A DNA stretch of 64,000 bases from Streptomyces sp. SN-593 (GTDB taxonomy: Bacteria > Actinomycetota > Actinomycetes > Streptomycetales > Streptomycetaceae). The stretch spans positions 5,955,001-6,019,000 of the forward strand of contig NZ_AP018365.1 of NCBI RefSeq assembly GCF_016756395.1. Direction: 5' to 3'. The position numbers and the translations under genes are program-made. Positions 18,836-27,203 of this stretch are shown here, in pieces; the stretch's first letter is position 1; each line of letters opens with the position of its first letter. Below the pieces are notes generated by a model. The model did no database searches. It was not told the DNA's origin and saw nothing but the letters and a program-made list of their open reading frames with translations.

Positions 18836-19324
18836 TCAGGACGGATGCACCCTGCGACAACTCGGGGGTGCCGTGCCGCACGGGAAGTCGGTGATCAGCG
18901 ACAACCTCAACGGGCGGGCACCCCTGATGGTCGGAACCCTGTTCCGGTTGTGCCCCCGGCAGGATTCGAACCTGCGCACACGGCTCCGGAGGCCCTGTGT
19001 GTCTCGGGAGTTCTGCCAGGTCAGAGGGCTTTCTCGGATGTGATCACGCGGCCCCGTCCACGTATAGACCGCGCGCCTGGATCCTGGCGTCGAAGACTCT
19101 GGTGGGATCTGGCAGAGATCGGGCACGAGAGCGCCCCGAGCCAGGGCTTTACTGGCGATGTTGATTCGGTGCCAGGCGAAGCAAGGGGCCCGGTGTTCGC
19201 TGTACCCGACGACGGGGTTGCCGTTGAGCTGGTCTGCGGCTTCCTTGAGGGCGGGGTGCTCGCCAGCCTTGCCGCTCACAGCTACGTGGCCAGTGTCGGT
19301 GACGTCGATGTAGCCGTGCTCCAC
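18836..19324 (-). CDS. Hypothetical ORF crossing the first att repeat
   Basis: A 162-codon frame. The first part (MEHGYIDVTDTGHVAVSGKA, GEHPALKEAADQLNGNPVVG) looks like real protein. The last 50 codons read through the tRNA-derived att copy (RVRRFESCRGHN) and are probably an accidental tail created by integration. Family not recognised. Confidence 0.3.
   Translation of the reverse strand: MEHGYIDVTDTGHVAVSGKAGEHPALKEAADQLNGNPVVGYSEHRAPCFAWHRINIASKALARGALVPDLCQIPPESSTPGSRRAVYTWTGPRDHIRESPLTWQNSRDTQGLRSRVRRFESCRGHNRNRVPTIRGARPLRLSLITDFPCGTAPPSCRRVHPS
18951..18994. repeat. att copy 1: 44-bp tRNA-Arg 3' duplicate
   Basis: Starts TGCCCCCGGCAGG and ends GGCTCCGGAGGCC. It is identical to the 3' part (anticodon stem to discriminator base) of tRNA-Arg at 37821-37892 and has the same orientation. 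It marks the left end of the composite island as far as this window shows. Confidence 0.85.
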
Positions 19325-19618
19325 GGTTCGTTCCGCATCCGCTCACCCGTGGGGAGCATTTGTCCCGTTAAGTGAGATCCTTGGGTGAGGTCGGTGACGG
19401 AAATCTTAGTTTCCCCCCAACCCAGTGAGGGAGTAAGGCGGTTGACGGCCCCTTAGGTATCGGAGGGTGTCACCGGCGGGTGTCGGCGGCGGTCTCTACA
19501 CTTGAACAAGCCTGCTCATGCCGGAGTCGACCGTATGGCGACGACGGCCAAAGGGCGAGTGGGTAACAACAGCATGGGTCCGGCTTACAGCAACCGGGCA
19601 CCAGGAGAGGAGCACTTG

Positions 19619-20152
19619 ATGCTCCGGCATGACGTCGTGCGCTCTGAGGTTTTGCGCCGCCTGCAGGACATGGTTAAGTCCCGTTCGTGGGACGGCGAGT
19701 TCCTCGACATCGTCGACACCGCCTTGAACCTGGCCCTGAGCCAGGATCGGCCGGCCGAGAACGTGAACCACCTGGCCCGGAACGTGATGCGCGACGCGCG
19801 CGGAACGATCATCCGCGCTAAGCGCAACGCCTGCCGGAGCGCGGCTGCCTGGCCGCTGCCCGATGCCGCTCGCCGCAGGGTGACGACGGTGGAGCTGGAC
19901 GGCTCGATCACCGCCGAGATGGTCACCCACGACACCCCCGAAGCGCGGGTCCTGATCGCCGAGACCCTTCGGGAGCTGAACGCCTTCGCCCTCACCCTTG
20001 GCCCGTACGGGCCCGGGTGCCTGCAGGACATGCTCGGTCGGGAGACCGTGCCCGTCTCTGCCCGGCGCAGGGGTGTCTCGATCGCCACCGTTGAGCGGGC
20101 GCGCCGCGCCCTTCGCGAGCAGACCCGCATCCTGATGGACGGCGCCGCGTGA
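19619..20152 (+). CDS. Sigma-70-like/HTH protein, gene 1 of a GHKL-nuclease operon
   Basis: A 177-residue protein. I chose the ATG at 19619 for AGGAGAGG 9 bp upstream; longer frames start without a ribosome site. The middle (ENVNHLARNVMRDARGTIIRAK) resembles the end of a sigma region 2-like helix. The C-terminus (CLQDMLGRETVPVSARRRGV, SIATVERARRALREQTR) is a region-4-like helix-turn-helix. It lacks a full-length sigma architecture, so it may act as a small sigma-like DNA binder. The stop overlaps the next start as GTGA. I cannot tell whether it regulates the operon or targets the complex to DNA. Confidence 0.6.
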   Translation: MLRHDVVRSEVLRRLQDMVKSRSWDGEFLDIVDTALNLALSQDRPAENVNHLARNVMRDARGTIIRAKRNACRSAAAWPLPDAARRRVTTVELDGSITAEMVTHDTPEARVLIAETLRELNAFALTLGPYGPGCLQDMLGRETVPVSARRRGVSIATVERARRALREQTRILMDGAA

Positions 20153-20610
20153 GCGCCTCCGTCGGCATCCCCCTCCTCGTGACCTCCGCCGGCCAGGACG
20201 CTCTCACCAGGGCCGTCCGGTTCACGCGCAGCGTCGTCCACACCCGGGTCGAGCCCAAATCTATCGGCGCCTACCTGCTGCTGGGCCACGTGCGGGGAGC
20301 CATCCGCCCGCTGTATGTGGGTAGGTCGGACACCTGCTTGCACCGACGCCTCTACCACCACCCCCTGCAGGGGATTGCGACCCACTTCATCGTCACACCG
20401 ACCCGCAACCCCGACCAGGCGTACGCGACCGAGGCCCGCTGGTACCACCGACACCTCTGCGCCGGCCACCCTCTCCTCAACCGCATTCACCCCGCCAGCC
20501 CCGCCGGCACGGCCCGCCGCTGCCCGTTCTGCCAGGAGCCGGGACTCGGACGCGCCCTCACCCGGGCACTGCTCCACCCTCACCCCTCCGAAACCAGGAG
20601 CACCCCATGA
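20149..20610 (+). CDS. GIY-YIG-type nuclease, gene 2 of the operon
   Basis: A 153-residue protein. GAYLLLGHVRG..RPLYVGRSD matches the two-strand GIY...YIG core (here GAY and YVG). It is followed by CLHRRLYHHP (the conserved Arg helix) and YATEARWYHRHL (the metal-binding Glu). The C-terminus has a CPFC pair and a His/Cys-rich surround that could hold zinc. GIY-YIG domains cut DNA with one metal ion and occur in homing, repair, restriction and defence enzymes. Its start overlaps gene 1 (GTGA) and its stop overlaps gene 3 (ATGA), so the three proteins are probably made in fixed ratio. Confidence 0.7.
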   Translation: MSASVGIPLLVTSAGQDALTRAVRFTRSVVHTRVEPKSIGAYLLLGHVRGAIRPLYVGRSDTCLHRRLYHHPLQGIATHFIVTPTRNPDQAYATEARWYHRHLCAGHPLLNRIHPASPAGTARRCPFCQEPGLGRALTRALLHPHPSETRSTP

Positions 20611-22319
20611 CCACCACCGCCCCGGGCACCATCCCGGTCGTCCTCTCCGGCCGCGCGCTGCTCAGCCTTCGCGACTCCGGCCACAACTTTCCCTCCGCCG
20701 TCGGCGAGGTCATCGACAACAGCCTCGAGTCGGACGCCAACAACATCGAGATCCTCACCGAAACCGAGACCCAGAACCGCAAGAAGGCCCTCAGCCGCAT
20801 CGTCTTCATCGACGACGGTTCGGGCATGGACGACGACACACTCCACCACTACCTGCAGCTGGGCTTCTCTCGGCGCTACATGTCCGAGAAAACCATCGGC
20901 AAGTTCGGTGTCGGTGCCAAGCTCGCGGGCCTCAGCGTCGGTATCCGCATCGATGCGTGGTCCCGTGTGGCGGGTAGCGACAAGATCCGTCACGTTGCCT
21001 TCGACCTCGACGAGGCCCTCAAGGCCGAGGCGAATGGTGACATCGCCAGCATCGCTCCTCCTGACGACGAACCCCTGCCCGCCGACCTGGAGCCGTATTT
21101 CCCCACCGGCTCGGGCACCGTGGTGATGTGGTCGAAGATTGACAGGGTCACAGACAGCGAGGGCCGCAGCACCCCAGACCACGTCATCGTCGAGCTGAAG
21201 AAGGAGCTGGCCCGGATCTTCCGTGCGTTCCTCGGCGGCGGCATCCGTATCAGCGTCGACGGCATGCCCCTCAAGCCGCACGACCCGACCTTCCGCCAGA
21301 AGGGCACCTGGGCCGAGCAGGTCCTCACTGAGCACCTGAAGGCCACTGGCAAGGAGGTTGGTGACTTCCGAGGCCAGGTCTTCCACGACAAGATCGTCAA
21401 GGTGGAAGGCACCACCCACAAGGTACGCGTTGTCATCACCCTGGCACCGCCGGAGGTCGTCCGTGGCAAGGGTGCCGGCCGTGATGCCCTCGCGATCAAG
21501 TTGAGGGTCCCGGAGAACGAGGGCGCCATCAGCTTCATGCGCCTGGACCGCGAAATCAACTACAACCTCGTCGCCAAGCTCTTTCCGGATGGGGTCAAGA
21601 CCAAGGACCGGTACATTGGCTTCGAGGTGCACTTCACCCCCGAACTCGACCGCATGATGGGCGTCCGCAACGTCAAGCGCGGAGCTGTCCCCTCCGACGG
21701 GCTCCGCCGTACGCTCAAGACCATCGCAAACAACGTCATCCCGGGGATTCGCGAGGAGATCGACCGGATCTGGAGTCAGGCCGATCGCGACGACGCAAAG
21801 AACTCCGGAGAGCACAACTCGCTGGCCCACTCCATCAAGGACGCGGACCGCACCATGCCAAAATCCCGAGCCAAGTCGAACCTCACGGAAGCTCAGATCG
21901 AAAAGGAGTACGTCAATCTGGCGAAGGACGCCGGACGGGACAGGAGCGAGGAGGAGAAGGCCGCCTACGTTGAGGAGATCAAAGACCTTCCGTTCGTCAT
22001 CGAGACCGTAGATGTCCCCGGGGACGACCTCTTCCAGCTCACCCACCTTGAGGGCCAGACGCTCATCCGGCTAAACGAACGCCACGTGTTCTACCAGGAG
22101 CTCTACGAGCCCCTGAAGGTGCTGTCGAAGCAGCAAAACAGCAGCTCCGAGGCCCCGGCAACGGCGCGTCGAGCCATTCAAGCCATCACCCTGCTCCTGG
22201 TCGCCTATGCGAAGGCCGAGTCCATGCACGAGACGCCCGTCGACCAATACAAGGAACTCCGCAAGTGGTGGGGCACCTTCACCGATCAGTACCTCACGAA
22301 GATCAATCACATCCTCTGA
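20607..22319 (+). CDS. MORC/MutL-like GHKL ATPase, gene 3 of the operon
   Basis: A 570-residue protein with a GHKL ATP-binding fold at residues 20-110: N-box FPSAVGEVIDNSLES, G1 box DDGSGMDDDTLHHYL, G2 box GKFGVGAKLAGL. A beta-rich S5-like transducer region follows (about 110-330). After that come charged, helical sequences (EEEKAAYVEEIKDLPF) and a C-terminal helical domain ending KINHIL. The layout resembles prokaryotic MORC-like ATPases found with nucleases in restriction-type loci, not histidine kinases or gyrase, because no DHp or toprim domain is seen. ATP-driven dimer clamping on DNA, feeding the GIY-YIG nuclease, is the inferred job. A strong terminator follows. Confidence 0.8.
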   Translation: MTTTAPGTIPVVLSGRALLSLRDSGHNFPSAVGEVIDNSLESDANNIEILTETETQNRKKALSRIVFIDDGSGMDDDTLHHYLQLGFSRRYMSEKTIGKFGVGAKLAGLSVGIRIDAWSRVAGSDKIRHVAFDLDEALKAEANGDIASIAPPDDEPLPADLEPYFPTGSGTVVMWSKIDRVTDSEGRSTPDHVIVELKKELARIFRAFLGGGIRISVDGMPLKPHDPTFRQKGTWAEQVLTEHLKATGKEVGDFRGQVFHDKIVKVEGTTHKVRVVITLAPPEVVRGKGAGRDALAIKLRVPENEGAISFMRLDREINYNLVAKLFPDGVKTKDRYIGFEVHFTPELDRMMGVRNVKRGAVPSDGLRRTLKTIANNVIPGIREEIDRIWSQADRDDAKNSGEHNSLAHSIKDADRTMPKSRAKSNLTEAQIEKEYVNLAKDAGRDRSEEEKAAYVEEIKDLPFVIETVDVPGDDLFQLTHLEGQTLIRLNERHVFYQELYEPLKVLSKQQNSSSEAPATARRAIQAITLLLVAYAKAESMHETPVDQYKELRKWWGTFTDQYLTKINHIL

Positions 22320-22345
22320 GACCAGCCGCCATCCGGGCGACAATC

Positions 22346-22391
22346 TGAAGGGGGCTGGGCAGACACTCTCGTCTCTGCCCAGCCTCCTTCA
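22346..22391 (+). terminator. Operon terminator hairpin
   Basis: An 18-bp stem with a single G-T wobble and a 10-nt loop starts 27 bp after the GHKL ATPase stop. It defines the three genes as one transcription unit. Confidence 0.8.
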
Positions 22392-22530
22392 TCGTGACCT
22401 GGGCCTGACCGCAGTCCCTGTCATATAATCCCGCTCGAAGTCGTGGCAGCCGCTTGCCTCTTTGCGCAGCTTCCGGCGCTGGGCCCTGCATTCTTCGGAT
22501 TCGGCGCGCATTCGCTGCCGCATTCGTCAC

Positions 22531-23406
22531 CTAAGCGCTGTCCCGCAAGCTGCTGGTCACGGGTGAGATGATCTTGTCGTGTCTGGTGTGATCACGGCGT
22601 CGGAGCCCTCCTGGATAGCCCCGTTCGCCGGCCTGAGTCCTCGTCAGTTCGGCAAGCTGATCACTGCACTGCGACGGGACGGTGCGGACCCGGTGCGCAA
22701 GGGCCGGCCCTGGAACCTCCCGCTGGAGGACCGGGTCCTGCTCGTCGCCGCGTACTGGCGCACCAACCTCACCCTGCGCCAACTCGCTCCGCCGTTCGGG
22801 GTGTCGAAGTCCGCAGCAGACCGGATCGTCGACCACCTCGGACCGGCGCTCGCGCTCGAGCCCCGCAAGCGGTTCCGCAAGGACACCGTGCTGATCGTGG
22901 ACGGCACGCTGGTGCCCACCCGAGACCACGGCGTCGCCGCGCAGTCCAAGAACTACCGCTACTCCACCAACCACCAGGTCGTCATCGACGCCGACACCCG
23001 GCTCGTCGTGGCCGTCGGCCGGCCGCTGCCCGGCAACCGCAACGACTGCACAGCATGGGAGGAGTCCGGCGCGAAGGCCGCGGTGGGCCGTACCACGGTC
23101 ATCGCCGACGGCGGCTACCAGGGGACCGGCCTGATCATCCCGCACCGCCGAAAAGCCGGCCAGAGCGAACTTCCCGCCTGGAAGGAGGAACACAACACCT
23201 CCCACCGCAAGGTCCGCGCCCGCGTCGAGCACGCCTTCGCCCGCATGAAGACCTGGAAGATCCTCCGCGACTGCCGTCTCAAAGGCGACGGCGTCCACCA
23301 CGCCATGCTCGGCATCGCCCGCCTCCACAACCTCACCCTGGCCGGGTGACGTAGAAGCGGGCAGGTCAGCCAGCACGCCGTAGATCATTTACGGGACGGC
23401 CCTTAG
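22531..23406 (+). mobile_element. IS5-family insertion sequence
   Basis: Imperfect terminal inverted repeats CTAAGCGCTGTCCCGCA (left, 22531) and CTAAGGGCCGTCCCGTA (right, read from 23406) flank one transposase gene. Size is about 876 bp. Confidence 0.75.
22579..23349 (+). CDS. IS5-family DDE transposase, apparently intact
   Basis: A 256-residue transposase (GTG start). An N-terminal HTH region (LTLRQLAPPFGVSKSAADRI) is followed by the DDE catalytic core: VLIVDGTLVPT (Asp), TTVIADGGYQGTGL (Asp) and VRARVEHAFARMKTWKI (Glu). No frame break is seen. It inserted just downstream of the GHKL operon terminator. Confidence 0.9.
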   Translation: MSGVITASEPSWIAPFAGLSPRQFGKLITALRRDGADPVRKGRPWNLPLEDRVLLVAAYWRTNLTLRQLAPPFGVSKSAADRIVDHLGPALALEPRKRFRKDTVLIVDGTLVPTRDHGVAAQSKNYRYSTNHQVVIDADTRLVVAVGRPLPGNRNDCTAWEESGAKAAVGRTTVIADGGYQGTGLIIPHRRKAGQSELPAWKEEHNTSHRKVRARVEHAFARMKTWKILRDCRLKGDGVHHAMLGIARLHNLTLAG

Positions 23407-23419
23407 GGCTTGCAGAGAA

Positions 23420-24977
23420 TTAACGCGTCGTCTTGATCTTGTTGCTGGGGTTGCTGGTGAGAGCGAGGACCCGGGCATGGAGGGTTGCCAGGGCCGCGGG
23501 TGGGGTGGTTGCGGGCGGGATGGCGATCCCGTGCGTTTTGAGGAGTCTTCTGTTCTTCAGGAGGGTTCGGTGCATGGCTGTTCGGCTACTGCTGAACAGT
23601 ACGGCGAGTGGTTCCGCGGCTAAGGCGACGCGTAGATGGAGCACGGTGGCCAGGACCTGTTCGGGGAAGGTGAGCCGGGGTGGGCGGCCGTGCTGGGTGT
23701 CTTTGTCGGGAGCCAGCGTTCGTGTGAGGTCGTCCAGTTGCCGCCGGGGCATGCCGGTCAGGGCGGGATCGGACAGCAAGCTCTCGTCCCATGGCGTGGC
23801 AGGGGTCTGCGGGTCCTGCGGCGTCAGGGTGGCAGGGCTTGGCCGGGGGTGCAGGGCGTAGTTCCAGTCGCCGTGGAAGGCGTGTCGGGTCAGTGGCAGG
23901 GCGGCCATCTCTGCGTCCTGGATCTGGGCTCCGGTGGGGTAGCTGTTGGTGTCCAGGCTGGCGGTCACGCGCAGTCCGGTGCGGGTCGTGGTCGCCGCGA
24001 TGCTGTTCACGATGACTTCGTGGCTGGTCAGCGGTCGGCCGCGCCAGTTCATGGTGATGTGGGAGAACAGCCTGTGCTCGATCTTGTTCCACTTCGACGT
24101 TTCCGGGGGCAGGTGGGACACGGTGATCGTGAGACCGGTTTCGGCCGTGAGGCGGGCGAGGTGGAGTTTCCATGCCCGGGTCCGGTAGCCGTTGGAGCCG
24201 CCTGCGTCGGCAGTGATCAGCAGCTGTGTCGCCTGCGGGTAGGCGGCCTGGCCCTGGCCGTGCCACCAGCGACGGATCGACTCCACGGCGAACGCGGCAG
24301 TGTCGTGATCGGTGCCGACGTTGACCCAGCCGGTATTGGCTTCGACGTCGTAGATCCCGTAGGGGACCGCCTTGCCCAGTTGCGGGTCCGCGAAGTCGTG
24401 GACCCCGGCCTGCACCGGGTCACCGGTCGGCCTGTCCGGCGTCCCGGTGCTCGCGGGCCCGCTCGTTGAGGTAGCGGAACTGGGCGTCACGATCGGCATG
24501 TTGGGCGCCCTCCAGGGTCTTGGCGGCCGCCTGCAGGCTGAAGCTCTCCTCGCGTAGCAGGTCGGCGACGGTGTCGGCACTTACTTTGTGCCCGGCCAGG
24601 GTCAGCTCCCGGGCCAGGGCGCGTGTCGACTTCACTGTCCACCGCAGCGGGGACATCGGGTCCCCGCGCTCGTCCGGCTCGACCAGCGCCAGCAAGGCCG
24701 GGCGCAGGCCCTGGTCGAGGACGGAGATCCGCTTGCGACCTCCGCCCGGCCGTCGCACCCGTCCCAAGGGTGCCTGGCCGGCCTCGATCTCGAACACGCC
24801 CCGGCGAACGGTCGTCTCGCTCATCGCCGCCGCCTGCGCGACGGCCCGGACGCCGCCATGGCCCAGGGCCCTGGCCTCCGCGGCCATCAGCAACCGCCGC
24901 TGCCGCTCGTCCAAGTGCGGGAACAACACCGCAAACTTCAAGGCGAGTTGACCACGAGTCTCGTCCGGGATGCGCAT
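23420..24977 (-). pseudogene. ISAzo13-family transposase, inactivated
   Basis: The N-terminal half (ATG 24977; RGQLALKFAVLFPHLDERQR, GGGRKRISVLDQGL, SPLRWTVKSTRALARELTLA) is in one frame down to about 24430. The C-terminal half (VHDFADPQLGKAVPYGIYDV, TGWVNVGTDHDTAAF, LLITADAGGSNGYR, LPPETSKWNKIEHRLFSHI) is in another. Where the frames meet, the conserved ISVDTKKKE segment with the first catalytic Asp is missing, which suggests a deletion of roughly 75 bp. The later Asp and Glu boxes remain. Its right end abuts the IS5-like element at 25017. Left and right terminal repeats were not found. Confidence 0.8.
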
Positions 24978-25016
24978 ACCACAACAACGACAAAAAGACT
25001 CAGAAGCAACATCTTG

Positions 25017-25904
25017 AGCCTTTTCCAACCTCCCGCGTGGGTACGGCAGTTGGCGTGACAGACGAGTGAAGCCCCTGGTAGACGGGTTCACGACCAAGAT
25101 CACCCGCACTGCCAGAGGCTTCACATGCTTGTCTACCCGTCCGGGCTGGACCTGTCCAACTCGCACCTTCGCTTTCTCACCGCCCGGCTGCTCGAACGTC
25201 GCCGTGCGATCGGCAGCCGGTGGCGCCGGTTGAGCGCCGGCCGACAGGCGCTGCTCACTCTCGCCCACCTGCGCATGGGGCACACCTACGCCCAGCTCGC
25301 AGCCGGGTTCGGTATCGGCACGACGACCGCCTACCGCTACATCACCGAAGCCGTCGACCTCTTGGCCGCCCTGGCACCTACGCTCGAAAAATGCCGTCCG
25401 CGAAGCGTCGGCGAAGGCGTTCGTCCTGCTCGACGGCACCCTCCTGCCCATCGACCGGATCGCCGCCAACCGGCCGTTCTACTCGGGCAAACACAAGAAG
25501 CACGGCGTGAACGTCCAGGTCCTCGCCGACCCAGCCGGACGTCTCCTGTGGGCCTCACCCGCCCTGCCCGGAGCCGTCCATGACATCCGCGCCGCACGCG
25601 AACACGGCATCCTCGACGCCCTGACCTCAGCAGAGATCGACTGCTGGGCGGACAAGGGCTACCAAGGCGCCGGACCTGCTGTCCGCGTGCCGTACCGAGG
25701 CCGATGGGACAACCTCTCCGAAGGCCAGCAGGCCGCGAACCGATCGCAGGCCAAGATCCGAGCCCTGGTCGAACCCGCCATCGCCACCCTCAAGACCTGG
25801 CGGCTCCTGCGCAAACTCCGGTGCTCCACCACCCACATCACCAGCCTCGTCCAAGCCGTCCTCACCCTCCACCTCACCTGCCCAAACCGAGGTTGAAAAA
25901 GGCT
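25017..25904 (+). mobile_element. IS5-family element with 16-bp inverted repeats
   Basis: AGCCTTTTCCAACCTC (25017-25032) and its reverse complement with one mismatch at 25889-25904 bound an 888-bp element. It lies against the N-terminal side of the ISAzo13 remnant, so it probably inserted into that element's end. Confidence 0.75.
25125..25896 (+). pseudogene. IS5-family transposase with a +1 frameshift at an A-run
   Basis: The first part (LRFLTARLLERRRAIGSRWR, HTYAQLAAGFGIGTTTAYRY) is read from 25125. The rest (VLLDGTLLPIDRI with the first Asp, DKGYQGAG with the second, RALVEPAIATLKTWRLLRKL with the Glu) lies one frame over and is open to 25896. The switch is at AAAAA (25387-25391). With four A residues the frame would read through as LENAVREASAKAF. 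A single-base insertion is the simplest reading. Programmed slippage is possible because some IS5 subgroups use it. Confidence 0.8.
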
Positions 25905-26083
25905 CCGTGTGTCTTTTGGCAGGTACAAGGAAGGCTCTGACTGGCATTTCTGCTGGTCAGAACCTTGTTCCGGTGGTGCTGTCAACGGCCATTGAGATGC
26001 CCAGGTGAGCGGCCGTCGGGTGTCCTGGCTGGTGGCCATCAGAATTCCATGTCTGTGGCCAGCGGTGTTCCTGGGGGTGAGGG

Positions 26084-26857
26084 TCAGGTCAAGGGGACCA
26101 CTCCTTTGCCTGCGAGGGCCTCGGCGAGGCGGTGGGAGTCGCCGGTGGTGGTCACCAGGTGAGCGTGGTGCATGAGGCGGTCGGTGCTGGCCCCGGCGAG
26201 GGTCTTGGGCATGATCGTGTCGAACCCTGAGGGGTGAATGTTGCTGGTCACCGCGATCGAGCGGCGTTCGTAGGCGGCGTCGATGATCCGGTAGAACGCC
26301 TCGGCGGCGTCCTCGCCGACCGGAAGCAGGCCGATGTCGTCGATGACGATCAGATCGGCCCGACAGATCCGGGCGACCGTGCGGGCGGTCGAGCCGTCGA
26401 CCTTCGACTTGCCGATCGCGGCGGCGAGGGTCTCCAGGGTGAACCAGGCCACCCGCAGGTCCTTCTCGATCGCGGCCTGGGCCAAACCCTCGGTGAAGTG
26501 CGACTTCCCGGTTCCGGACGGGCCGGCGATCACCAGGTTCTCCGCACGGCCGATCCACTCCAGGGTGATCAGGGAGTTCTGGGTGGGTTCGGGGATGGTG
26601 GAGTCCTCGGCCCGCCATGACGCGAGGGTCTTGCCGGTGGGGAAGTTCGCCGAGTGACGGCGAAGGCGTCGGGTTGCCGCGTCACGGCCGGTGACCTCCT
26701 CGGAGATCAGCAGTCGCAGGACCTCGGCGGGATCCCACCGCTGGGCCCGGGCAGTCGCCAGAACGTCGGGTGCGGCCTTGCGCATGTAGGGCAGGCGCAT
26801 GCGGCGCATCAGCTTGTCGAGCTCCTCGGGCAGGGCCGGGGCCTGGGGAAACGTCAC
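26084..26857 (-). CDS. istB: IS21-family ATP-binding helper IstB
   Basis: A 257-residue AAA+/DnaA-like ATPase (GTG at 26857, GAAGGAA upstream). It begins LPEELDKLMRRMRLPYMRKA and carries Walker A NLVIAGPSGTGKSHFTEGLA and Walker B DLIVIDDIGLLPV. It ends with the usual DRLMHHAHLVTTTGDSHRLA. IstB selects targets and activates IstA. The frame is intact. It is separated from istA by the inserted plus-strand gene, where istA and istB normally overlap. Confidence 0.9.
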   Translation of the reverse strand: MTFPQAPALPEELDKLMRRMRLPYMRKAAPDVLATARAQRWDPAEVLRLLISEEVTGRDAATRRLRRHSANFPTGKTLASWRAEDSTIPEPTQNSLITLEWIGRAENLVIAGPSGTGKSHFTEGLAQAAIEKDLRVAWFTLETLAAAIGKSKVDGSTARTVARICRADLIVIDDIGLLPVGEDAAEAFYRIIDAAYERRSIAVTSNIHPSGFDTIMPKTLAGASTDRLMHHAHLVTTTGDSHRLAEALAGKGVVPLT

Positions 26858-26906
26858 GGTCGGTAATTCCTTCGTGGGTCGCGGTGGGCGCCGATAGGCT
26901 CGGCGG

Positions 26907-27197
26907 GTGATCAATATGGCGGTGCGTGGTGACAACAGGAACGTCGTGGCCAGCGCCAAAGCCGGTGTGGATTGGACGGCCGGCTTCGCGAATCTGGACC
27001 CGGCGCAGTTCCCGATGCTCCGGGCCCTGACGCCGTATGGGGATGCGGTATTCAACCAGCGGCAGGTGCCGCTCCTGCTGTCGGAACTCGACCGGCTTCC
27101 TGCCGACTTGGGCGGTGACTGGGTCGGGCAGGCCCGCGAGCTGTGCCAGGTCGTCGAACGCGGGCTTCACCTGTATCTGTGGTTCATCGGCGACTGA
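26907..27197 (+). CDS. Passenger hypothetical gene inside IS21
   Basis: A 96-residue protein (GTG 26907 or ATG 26916) on the strand opposite to istA/istB. It fits exactly between the istB start (50 bp away) and the istA stop (6 bp away). The sequence is well-behaved protein: DNRNVVASAKAGVDWTAGFA, MLRALTPYGDAVFNQRQVP, LLLSELDRLPADLGGDW, ending HLYLWFIGD. The small acidic form recalls actinobacterial immunity or hypothetical proteins, but I do not recognise a family. Its third-position GC is high, so coding is likely. Confidence 0.6.
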   Translation: MINMAVRGDNRNVVASAKAGVDWTAGFANLDPAQFPMLRALTPYGDAVFNQRQVPLLLSELDRLPADLGGDWVGQARELCQVVERGLHLYLWFIGD

Positions 27198-27203
27198 CTG
27201 ATG

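Noticed and set aside
18951..18994. The tRNA-Arg-like sequences at 18951, 28922 and 32746 as tRNA genes
   Set aside because: They lack the acceptor 5' strand, D-arm and half of the anticodon stem, so no cloverleaf can form. They are att copies.
20607..22319. Sensor histidine kinase or gyrase B call for the GHKL protein
   Set aside because: No phospho-acceptor His domain and no toprim. The domain order fits the MORC/MutL-like group better.
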